Of a DNA stretch of 6,644 nucleotides, positions 1 to 5,707 are shown in pieces. The position numbers and the translations under genes are program-made. The DNA comes from Gammaproteobacteria bacterium (GTDB taxonomy: Bacteria; Pseudomonadota; Gammaproteobacteria; Pseudomonadales; UBA7434), in contig JAJRPK010000058.1 of the NCBI GenBank assembly GCA_024280785.1, forward strand, positions 1 through 6,644, written 5' to 3'. The notes beneath the pieces were generated by a model that saw only the letters and a program-made list of their open reading frames with translations, did no database searches and was not told the origin of the DNA. The first letter of the stretch is position 1. Every line of letters begins with the position of its first letter.

Positions 1-885
1 GACCCCGCTAAGTTTTTTCAAAAAAAACCTGCTGTACCACTAAAAAACGGGGATTTCGTTCTCACCCAGTTAGATGTTGGACAAGGCTCTGCTTTACTAA
101 TCAGCACTAAAAGCTATGATCTTTTATTTGACACAGGGCCTGCATTTTCGAGTCAATTAAACGCAGGAAAGGCGATAATAGCTCCATATCTACGCCTACA
201 AGGCATTTCACAATTGAATACTGTGGTAGTCAGCCACGGAGACAGTGATCATATAGGGGGAGCACAATATATTAGCGACAATATTTCGGTTGAACAGTGG
301 ATGCTCGGCGGTAGAGCGAATAGACTTGGGGTCGACGAATCGTTGACATGTAGGGCAGGGCAAGTCTGGGTTAGAGATGGCGTATCGTTTCAATTTTTGA
401 GTCCACCGCTAGACTCTGTTTCAACTAATGAAAATGATCAATCCTGTGTGCTCAGAGTCAAAAGTTTAATCGTTGACGGCGCTGTCGCTCTGGGAAATCG
501 AGCACAGATATTGATAACAGGAGATATTGGTTCAAGAATTGAGCGGCGCCTTATTAAAACATCTTCAGCATTATTATCCGCTGATATGCTTGTGGTACCG
601 CATCACGGCAGCAATTCATCCTCTAGCCTAAGTTTTTTACAGCTTGTCGATCCGTTGTTTGCGTTAGTTTCAGTAGGGCATAATAACCGTTATCGACACC
701 CACACAAAAAAGTAGTAAATCGATATGCCAACGCCGCTATACATTTATACCGTTCCAGCCAACTCGGTGCGGTACAATTCCAATACATCGATGGAGCTTG
801 GCGCGGCCCGCTCTGTTCCCGCTACAAACCTACACATTTTTGGGAATGGGCAGATAACGCAGACGTGTGTGATGAAGCTCTATAA
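1..885 (+). CDS. comEC: ComEC/Rec2 DNA-uptake channel protein, C-terminal part (5' truncated)
   Basis: The reading frame is open from the first base and ends at TAA 883-885, giving the last 294 residues. It corresponds to the metallo-beta-lactamase-like domain at the C-terminus of ComEC, the inner-membrane channel that passes single-stranded DNA into the cytoplasm during natural transformation. Visible signatures, numbered in the fragment: LDVGQGSALLI near residues 24-34, FDTGP at 43-47, the metal-binding motif SHGDSDHIGG at 78-87, NDQSCVLRV, ITGDI near 172-176, VVPHHGSN near 199-206 and a closing HPHKKVVNRY block. The metal ligands (HxDxDH, the GD aspartate and the HH pair) are all present, so the domain looks intact. 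The competence transmembrane domain and the true start lie to the left of the window. A TTG at 214 lies inside the metallo-beta-lactamase domain and is not a plausible start. Family assignment is firm; activity in competence is inferred. Confidence 0.93.
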   Translation, partial: DPAKFFQKKPAVPLKNGDFVLTQLDVGQGSALLISTKSYDLLFDTGPAFSSQLNAGKAIIAPYLRLQGISQLNTVVVSHGDSDHIGGAQYISDNISVEQWMLGGRANRLGVDESLTCRAGQVWVRDGVSFQFLSPPLDSVSTNENDQSCVLRVKSLIVDGAVALGNRAQILITGDIGSRIERRLIKTSSALLSADMLVVPHHGSNSSSSLSFLQLVDPLFALVSVGHNNRYRHPHKKVVNRYANAAIHLYRSSQLGAVQFQYIDGAWRGPLCSRYKPTHFWEWADNADVCDEAL

Positions 886-933
886 GTATGCTTTACTATT
901 AATTTTATCAAATCAATATATGAGTCAGAACTT

Positions 934-1575
934 GTGAGTAAACAAACATCATTTATCAAGATCGTTCTTCTTTCACAGTTATTTTTAAGCGCTCCCGCTT
1001 TTGCGGTCGATTTTACACTGTTAGCAGGCTATCAATTTAACACCGATTTAGAAGTGTCTACGGCTACAACATCCACGTCGTCAAACCCTGAACCCGATGA
1101 TAAGAAAGATGTGGAACTAGAAAAGGGTACAAGTTTTGCCTTTGCTGTCGATTTTATTTTTCGAGAAAATACCGAGCAGCGTATAGGCTTTTATCTCAGT
1201 CATCATCAAACTGATTTTGATTCCAACGCTGTACTAAGCACCACTGGAATCGATGTTAGCCATTTGCACTTTACGGCAATGAATTACTACCCAAACGGAA
1301 ATTGGGAACCGTTTATTCTTGCCGGAATTGGGGCGGCTTATTTTTCACCCGATGACCGTAGCCTTAAGAACGTCACAAGACTTTCTGCACAGCTGGCTAC
1401 GGGAAGCAATTATGCAATTAACGAAAACCTGCTATTAAGGTTTGAGCTCCGCTGGATCCCTACGTTTTTCAATGGCAGTGCTTCAGCATTTTGTAATGGT
1501 GGTTGTACTTTACGGGTAAAATCCGACGTCTACGGTCAGACACAGGCCAATGTTGGCCTGATGTACCGATTTTAG
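934..1575 (+). CDS. Small outer-membrane beta-barrel protein (uncharacterised)
   Basis: The product has 213 residues and a GTG start 48 bases after the comEC stop. The N-terminus is a textbook Sec signal peptide: basic start (K3, K9), hydrophobic core, and signal peptidase I site AFA|VD after residue 24. The mature part begins FTLLAGYQF, shows alternating hydrophobic/polar strands rich in Tyr and Phe, and ends in LMYRF, the terminal aromatic residue that marks BAM-inserted barrels. Residues 41-62 form a Thr/Ser-rich then charged stretch likely to be a surface loop. Cys187 and Cys191 in a CNGGC motif could form a small disulfide in another loop. It resembles the small OmpA/OmpW-like barrels called 'porin family protein'; I cannot name a substrate. 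The start has only a weak Shine-Dalgarno, but it is the only standard start that gives the full signal peptide. It shares the comEC frame. No function is assigned. Confidence 0.82.
   Translation: MSKQTSFIKIVLLSQLFLSAPAFAVDFTLLAGYQFNTDLEVSTATTSTSSNPEPDDKKDVELEKGTSFAFAVDFIFRENTEQRIGFYLSHHQTDFDSNAVLSTTGIDVSHLHFTAMNYYPNGNWEPFILAGIGAAYFSPDDRSLKNVTRLSAQLATGSNYAINENLLLRFELRWIPTFFNGSASAFCNGGCTLRVKSDVYGQTQANVGLMYRF
1543..1560. repeat. Perfect inverted repeat at the 3' end of the barrel gene
   Basis: CAGGCCAA and TTGGCCTG form 8-base perfect arms around a central TG. It encodes residues QANVGL, a few codons before the stop. As RNA it can fold as a GC-rich 6-bp stem with an AATGTT loop. The nearest T-run (1582-1586) is about 20 bases further on, so it is not a standard intrinsic terminator. 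It may be coincidental coding sequence or a 3'-end stabilising hairpin. Confidence 0.5.
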
Positions 1576-1722
1576 GGCGTCTTTTTATGCCCATGTCTTT
1601 AAGCCGTCTTCACTCCCGGATTATCTGGTCTACACAGCCGCTTTTTCCAACAGCCGTAGCCTAGAATTGATAATAAGAAACCCCAGTATTTGTGAAAGAA
1701 GCCATTGTTAAACCACCATTTT

Positions 1723-1750
1723 TTGCGCTAGAGTCCACTATTTATATAAT
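1723..1750 (+). promoter_or_regulatory. Predicted sigma70 promoter for the exbB-murB cluster
   Basis: A perfect -10 box TATAAT lies at 1745-1750. A weak -35 candidate, TTGCGC at 1723-1728 (3 of 6 consensus positions), is 16 bases upstream. Transcription would begin near 1757, giving a leader of about 20 bases before the exbB start. This 202-base gap (1576-1777) is the largest non-coding stretch in the window and shows no open frame of interest. No operator is convincing. The promoter would drive exbB and probably all genes to murB, because no intrinsic terminator is visible downstream. Confidence 0.55.
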
Positions 1751-1763
1751 TTATCTCGCTCAC

Positions 1764-1769
1764 GAGGAG
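1764..1769 (+). promoter_or_regulatory. Strong ribosome binding site of exbB
   Basis: GAGGAG with an 8-base spacer to the GTG at 1778 is the best Shine-Dalgarno in the window, and it fixes the exbB start. Confidence 0.75.
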
Positions 1770-1777
1770 TATCGTTT

Positions 1778-2401
1778 GTGCTGGAATTAGTCAAAGCGGG
1801 TGGATGGCTGATGATTCCCATCATCTTATGTTCGGTGATTGCTGTTGCGATCAGTCTCGAACGCCTTTGGACATTAAACCGGGCTCGTCTAGCACCCAAT
1901 CACTTGCTCGGTGAAGTCTGGAATTCCCTGCAAGCTGGAACGTTAAATAGCGACGCTATTAATCTAATACGTCGTGAATCAGCGCTCGGTTTTATCTTAG
2001 CAGCAGGCTTAAGTAATTCCCGAGCGGGTCGTGACATAATGAAAGAAAGTATTGAAGAGGCGGCTAGCTATGTTATCCATGATATGGAACGTTATCTCAA
2101 TACGTTAGGGACAATAGCTTCGATCACTCCATTACTTGGATTGTTAGGTACCGTGGTGGGTATGATCACTGTATTTTCGGATATTATGATTCACGGCGCT
2201 GGTAATGCTGCTCTACTTGCAGGGGGTATTTCCGAGGCTCTTATTACAACGGCGTCTGGTCTGTCCGTTGCGATTCCTGCATTAATTATGCATCGATATT
2301 TTCTTAGAAAAATCGAGACTGTCGTTGTAACGATGGAACAAGAGACTACCAAACTGGTCGATGCTCTTCACAGTGAAAGAGGTGTTAAATTATCGAATTA
2401 A
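1778..2401 (+). CDS. exbB: ExbB-type proton channel subunit (MotA/TolQ/ExbB family)
   Basis: This 207-residue inner-membrane protein is the channel subunit of an ExbB-ExbD motor, which converts proton-motive force into mechanical work, in known cases on TonB-dependent transporters. The family layout is complete: a first membrane segment at about residues 9-29 followed by LERLW, a cytoplasmic domain, a second segment at about 109-136 containing TPLLGLLGTVVGMI, and a third at about 156-176 in the GISEALITTASGLSVAIPAL block. GTG start, well supported by the GAGGAG upstream. The partner exbD follows after 114 bases. No tonB is in the window, so whether this pair serves TonB-dependent uptake or another envelope task is open. 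Its place beside comEC and lpxK is a conserved arrangement in Pseudomonas relatives. TolQ is less likely because no tolA/tolB genes are nearby. Confidence 0.92.
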   Translation: MLELVKAGGWLMIPIILCSVIAVAISLERLWTLNRARLAPNHLLGEVWNSLQAGTLNSDAINLIRRESALGFILAAGLSNSRAGRDIMKESIEEAASYVIHDMERYLNTLGTIASITPLLGLLGTVVGMITVFSDIMIHGAGNAALLAGGISEALITTASGLSVAIPALIMHRYFLRKIETVVVTMEQETTKLVDALHSERGVKLSN

Positions 2402-2501
2402 ATAGCAGGAATTTAACCGATTGCCAAATTAGTGTTAGCGACCTTTTGCATTTCGGCCTTCACTCATTGGTTTTAATATTAATTGAATTGGCGGGTGATA
2501 C

Positions 2502-2506
2502 GAGGA
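2502..2506 (+). promoter_or_regulatory. Ribosome binding site that decides the exbD start
   Basis: GAGGA lies 9 bases before the GTG at 2516. The farther in-frame TTG at 2483 sits directly behind a stop codon, has no Shine-Dalgarno and would add 11 residues not expected in the family. The GTG is therefore preferred. Confidence 0.7.
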
Positions 2507-2515
2507 CTTTTCACC

Positions 2516-2935
2516 GTGCAGTTTAAGCGAGCAAAGAAAAACGAAATTGACGTTAACATTACGCCACTCATTGATGTTGTTTTTTTATTATTGATATTTT
2601 TTATGGTATCGACCAGTTTTGTTAAAGAAACCCATCTCAGTATTAATCTACCAACAGCAACTAATACTGTTATAAGCAATCAAGACGTGGCCGCGTTAGA
2701 AGTTCTTATAGATATGAACGGCTTTTACAGAATTTCAGGCCGATCGCTGGTTGATAGTGACGAAGAGACTTTAGCGAGTGCGCTCAAAAATTTATCTGAA
2801 AATAATTTTGCTATGCCATTGACCATTACGGCAGATGCCGATGCTCCTTATCAATCTGTTGTTAGGATTATCGACGTAGCCGGTGCATTGGGTTTTGTCC
2901 AAATGAATATTACTACCCAAGCAAAAGAGGAATAA
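2516..2935 (+). CDS. exbD: ExbD-type biopolymer transport subunit
   Basis: This 139-residue protein has the classic ExbD/TolR plan: a short basic cytoplasmic N-terminus (MQFKRAKKN), the signature IDVNITPLIDVVFLLLIFFMVS with one membrane segment at about residues 17-36, then a periplasmic domain. Asp20 in TPLID corresponds to the essential proton-carrying aspartate of the family. The periplasmic part carries the usual ITADADAPYQSVVRIIDVAGALGF block near the C-terminus. It works with ExbB as the membrane-spanning dimer inside the channel. The start is taken at GTG 2516; a longer form from TTG 2483 (150 residues) is possible but less likely. The 114-base gap after exbB is longer than usual for this pair. 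lpxK follows after 40 bases. Confidence 0.9.
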   Translation: MQFKRAKKNEIDVNITPLIDVVFLLLIFFMVSTSFVKETHLSINLPTATNTVISNQDVAALEVLIDMNGFYRISGRSLVDSDEETLASALKNLSENNFAMPLTITADADAPYQSVVRIIDVAGALGFVQMNITTQAKEE

Positions 2936-2975
2936 ACTTTTCTCTGTTTTCTTACCGCATCGAAGTGAATAAGCG

Positions 2976-4196
2976 TTGAATAACATTATTGAATCGATTG
3001 TACTCGATCTTTGGTATTCCCGTAGTTGGAGCGCTCGGCTATGGGGCGTACTTTTGTCGCCTCTTGCTATTCTTTTTCGGCAGCTTAGCCTGCGCAATAT
3101 GCGCCGTGAAAAAGCCCTGGCACCGCGCTTGGATCAGCTCGGTATTGACGACGCAAAAATCGTAGTTGTCGGTAATATATCTGTTGGCGGAACGGGGAAA
3201 ACCCCATTGCTCATCGCCTTGGCTAAACGATTTCAAGCTAACGGACAGCGGGTTGGGATTTTAAGTCGTGGCCATGGTGGTAGCTACCTCAAGCATAGCC
3301 GTCGCGCCCAAAGAGTTACGCCAGAAAGTGACCCCCGCTGGGTAGGTGACGAGCCGGTTATGATTTCTCGGGCCTTGGCGGTAATGGATAGTGATACTCG
3401 CGACGTTAACATGTCAACGAACACTTCTATACCATTAATTGTATGCCCGAACCGTCTAGAGGGTTTACATGTGCTCTGTGAAAAACAGAGCTTTGACGTT
3501 ATATTATGCGATGATGGCTTGCAACACTACAAATTGCCTCGCCATATAGAGTTGGCGTTAATTGATGGACAGCGAGGTTTTGGAAATCAGCGCTTATTAC
3601 CGGCGGGACCTCTTCGAGAACCGATTGAACGCCTGGCGAGTGTCGATGCTATTATAGTTAACGGCGAATCGGGCGAATCGGGCGAATTGGGCGAATTGGG
3701 CGAATTGAATGACACGCTAATTTCAGAGAAATTCAACGAGTTACCGTGCTTTACAATGGAGATAAAAGAATTATCGCTAAGATGGTTAAAGAAAAAATCA
3801 GAAACAAATGATTTCTACGGAAAACAGAATCTAGCTAAACGTGAAATCAATAATTTGGAACAGCTTTTTATTCACCACGACATTGTTCATGTCATTGCAG
3901 GTATTGGGCATCCGAAACGTTTTTTTAAATTCGTTGAGAAGTCAATTTCATCTTACTTGACAGATGTTACTATGATTACCCACGCGTTTCCTGACCATCA
4001 TGCTTATAGCTTATTGGACTTACAATTTTCCGAAACAGAGCACAAAAAAGCGGCCATAGTGATGACCGCTAAAGATGCTGTCAAATGTCAAAGCTTTGCT
4101 AATGACATAAACATGCCATTATATGCCGTCGATATTGAGGCTAACATCGATGATAATTTCTTTGCTCTGTTGCAACGCTTACTAAATGCAAATTAA
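2976..4196 (+). CDS. lpxK: Tetraacyldisaccharide 4'-kinase (lipid A 4'-kinase)
   Basis: LpxK phosphorylates the 4' position of the lipid A disaccharide precursor at the cytoplasmic face of the inner membrane, an essential Raetz-pathway step. Family marks: LWYSRSW near residues 12-18, a hydrophobic N-terminal segment at about 21-37, Walker A GNISVGGTGKT at 66-76, LSRGHGG at 96-102, GDEPVMI, CDDGLQH at 178-184, RLLPAGPLREP near 206-216, IAGIGHPKRFF at 307-317, FPDHH at 338-342 and TAKDAVKC at 364-371. All expected catalytic motifs are present. The start is TTG with a weak Shine-Dalgarno; it is the only standard start between the preceding in-frame stop and the conserved WY motif. At 406 residues it is about 75 longer than the usual 325-335. 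Much of the excess lies at about residues 230-300, including a Gly-Glu-Ser/Leu tandem repeat and a Lys/Asn-rich linker. The remainder is spread elsewhere, for example around 139-151. Confidence 0.94.
   Translation: MNNIIESIVLDLWYSRSWSARLWGVLLSPLAILFRQLSLRNMRREKALAPRLDQLGIDDAKIVVVGNISVGGTGKTPLLIALAKRFQANGQRVGILSRGHGGSYLKHSRRAQRVTPESDPRWVGDEPVMISRALAVMDSDTRDVNMSTNTSIPLIVCPNRLEGLHVLCEKQSFDVILCDDGLQHYKLPRHIELALIDGQRGFGNQRLLPAGPLREPIERLASVDAIIVNGESGESGELGELGELNDTLISEKFNELPCFTMEIKELSLRWLKKKSETNDFYGKQNLAKREINNLEQLFIHHDIVHVIAGIGHPKRFFKFVEKSISSYLTDVTMITHAFPDHHAYSLLDLQFSETEHKKAAIVMTAKDAVKCQSFANDINMPLYAVDIEANIDDNFFALLQRLLNAN
3473..3491. repeat. Perfect inverted repeat (stem-loop) inside lpxK
   Basis: GCTCTGT and ACAGAGC are 7-base perfect arms around GAAAA. 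The sequence is coding (residues around LCEKQS). Only three T follow, so it is not a convincing terminator. Probably coincidental, though it could form a hairpin in the mRNA. Confidence 0.4.
3663..3707 (+). repeat. Five-copy 9-bp tandem repeat in lpxK
   Basis: Five head-to-tail copies: two of GGCGAATCG followed by three of GGCGAATTG, differing only at the eighth base. The unit is a multiple of three and in frame, so it encodes Gly-Glu-Ser twice and Gly-Glu-Leu three times (residues 230-244). Gain or loss of units would lengthen or shorten a loop without breaking the frame. The repeat lies just after the conserved VDAIIVN strand. Confidence 0.95.
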
Positions 4197-4222
4197 TTGA
4201 GTTCAACGTCACAACCGAATAC

Positions 4223-4226
4223 AGGA
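4223..4226 (+). promoter_or_regulatory. Ribosome binding site supporting the TTG start of kdsB
   Basis: AGGA lies 7 bases before the TTG at 4234. The nearby ATG at 4226 is in another frame, so the TTG is the only start that gives the conserved N-terminus PYTIIIPSRY. Confidence 0.55.
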
Positions 4227-4233
4227 TGCTAAC

Positions 4234-5091
4234 TTGCCGTATACGATTATTATACCTTCACGCTACAGTTCAGAGCGATTACCTGGCAAAGCACTGAAGG
4301 AAATTGCCGGAAAACCAATGATTCAACGAGTTTATGAGCAGGCAAGTAAAAGTTCGGCAAAAGAGGTATTGGTCGCGACGGATGATAAGAGAATCGCCGA
4401 TGCCGTTAGAGATTTCGGTGGGCAGTTTGTTATGACACGATCATCTCATCAGTCTGGCACTGATCGGTTGCAACAAGTTGTGCAAGAAAAATCGTATGCT
4501 GACGACCATGTTATTGTTAATGTTCAGGGGGATGAGCCACTTATTCCTCCCGCCGCCATTGACCAAGTCGCTGAATTACTACTTGCTGATTGCGAGGTAA
4601 AAAATAATAGAGGTTATGCCAAAGGAACTGGCGATAAACAGAGGAATACGCTTAAGGCTGGCATGGCCACACTGTGTGAACCTATAACAGATGCGGATAC
4701 ATTATTCGATCCGAATGCCGTAAAAGTTGTTAGAAATACTCAGGGCTTTGCGCTGTACTTTTCACGAGCGCCGATCCCTTGGCAGCGGGGCTGGGCTCCG
4801 CTAACAGACGAAATGGATGAGCAACAAAAAGAGCAAGCTATGGCAAAAGCGCTTACTGAAGGGATACAGTGGTTTCGTCATATTGGTATCTACGCCTATA
4901 GGGTCGAGGTGCTAAATCAATTTGTTGATTGGCCGATGTCCAGACTGGAATGCGCAGAATCACTCGAACAACTAAGGGTGTTAGAAAATGGAGTTTCTAT
5001 TCGCTGTGCCGAAGCAAGCGTTAATATGCCCGCCGGGGTAGACACGGCTGAAGACTTAGCGCGAGTCCGCCTCCACTTTGATCAACAATGA
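4234..5091 (+). CDS. kdsB: 3-deoxy-manno-octulosonate cytidylyltransferase (CMP-Kdo synthetase)
   Basis: KdsB activates Kdo with CTP to give CMP-Kdo, the donor used to attach inner-core Kdo to lipid A, in the cytoplasm. Motifs: nucleotide-binding IPSRYSSERLPGKAL at residues 7-21, VATDD at 47-51, TRSSHQSGTDRL at 68-79, VNVQGDEPLIP at 95-105 with metal-binding Asp100, NAVKVV at 161-166, ALYFSRAPIPW at 173-183, RHIGIYAYR at 215-223, LEQLRVLENG at 244-253 and GVDT at 268-271 with the second metal aspartate Asp270. TTG start. At 285 residues it is about 37 longer than the E. coli enzyme (248). The excess sits in two blocks: a basic insertion at about 121-141 before the conserved GMATL, and an acidic, Gln-rich one at about 190-208 before RHIGIY. 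It begins 37 bases after lpxK; no trm112/ycaR gene lies between. Confidence 0.94.
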   Translation: MPYTIIIPSRYSSERLPGKALKEIAGKPMIQRVYEQASKSSAKEVLVATDDKRIADAVRDFGGQFVMTRSSHQSGTDRLQQVVQEKSYADDHVIVNVQGDEPLIPPAAIDQVAELLLADCEVKNNRGYAKGTGDKQRNTLKAGMATLCEPITDADTLFDPNAVKVVRNTQGFALYFSRAPIPWQRGWAPLTDEMDEQQKEQAMAKALTEGIQWFRHIGIYAYRVEVLNQFVDWPMSRLECAESLEQLRVLENGVSIRCAEASVNMPAGVDTAEDLARVRLHFDQQ

Positions 5092-5106
5092 CAGTATAAA
5101 TATCGT

Positions 5107-5628
5107 ATGAATACCCACAACCATCCAGCACATAATTCTGACAATAAAATATCGGTGCTCTTTGGTTGCCTTGGTAATATTTGCCGTTCACCTACAGCGC
5201 ACGGTGTTTTTCAACTGCTGGTAAACAATGCGGGGCTTTCGAGTTCCTTTAACATCGATTCCTGCGGAACAGGAGATTGGCATATAGGGCAGTCTCCCGA
5301 CAATCGCTCGGCGGCAACAGCGTTAGCTCGAGGTTATGATCTTAGCGCGTTACGAGCTCGACAAATTTGTGCCGATGACTTTGATCGATTTGAATATATT
5401 TACGCTATGGACAATGCCAACCTTGTCGATATACAAGATCTGTGCCCGGCAAGTTTTAACGGGCAGATTGAGCTATTTTTACCTGTCGCTAATAACCTCG
5501 TAGTAAGTGAAGTACCGGACCCTTATTACGGGGGAGTAAATGGATTTGATAATGTCATAGATTTAGTTGAATCTGCGTCGATAGCACTGTTGAATAAACT
5601 TAAAAACAGCGTTGAAATAAAGCCTTAG
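5107..5628 (+). CDS. Low-molecular-weight protein-tyrosine phosphatase
   Basis: A 173-residue cytosolic phosphatase of the LMW-PTP family. The phosphate-binding loop CLGNICRS spans residues 21-28, with nucleophile Cys21 and Arg27 (C-x5-R). The general-acid aspartate is Asp138 in DPYYGG (138-143). SCGTGDWHIGQSPDNRS at 52-68 and YAMDNANL at 99-106 are further family blocks. It starts 15 bases after kdsB at the only ATG-initiated gene of the window, with no good Shine-Dalgarno, so it may be translated by coupling. The first 15 residues are a polar His/Asn-rich tail; an internal GTG at 5155 would give a shorter form but also lacks a Shine-Dalgarno. The residue before the catalytic Cys is Gly instead of the common Val. 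Such genes commonly sit between kdsB and murB. The physiological substrate is unknown, and no tyrosine kinase is in the window. Confidence 0.92.
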   Translation: MNTHNHPAHNSDNKISVLFGCLGNICRSPTAHGVFQLLVNNAGLSSSFNIDSCGTGDWHIGQSPDNRSAATALARGYDLSALRARQICADDFDRFEYIYAMDNANLVDIQDLCPASFNGQIELFLPVANNLVVSEVPDPYYGGVNGFDNVIDLVESASIALLNKLKNSVEIKP

Positions 5629-5707
5629 CCTGTAAGAACATCATCCTTATGACAAGCAAGTCTACAGACTATTCTTCACCACTAAAACTACGAGGCAAGC
5701 GAACAAG

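Noticed and set aside
725..937. Plus-strand 70-codon frame overlapping the comEC end
   Set aside because: It runs out of frame over conserved comEC sequence and has no start signal or motif of its own.
1575..1592. Possible intrinsic terminator (GGGC...GCCC with T-run)
   Set aside because: The stem is only four pairs plus a wobble, and the T-run lies in the loop and not after the stem.
1666..1680. Possible Fur box upstream of exbB (GATAAT)
   Set aside because: Only one hexamer matches; no second or third repeat unit is present, so iron control cannot be supported.
2792..3097. Minus-strand open frame of 101 codons
   Set aside because: It is a shadow across the end of exbD and start of lpxK, with no recognisable motif; both plus-strand genes have clear family signatures.
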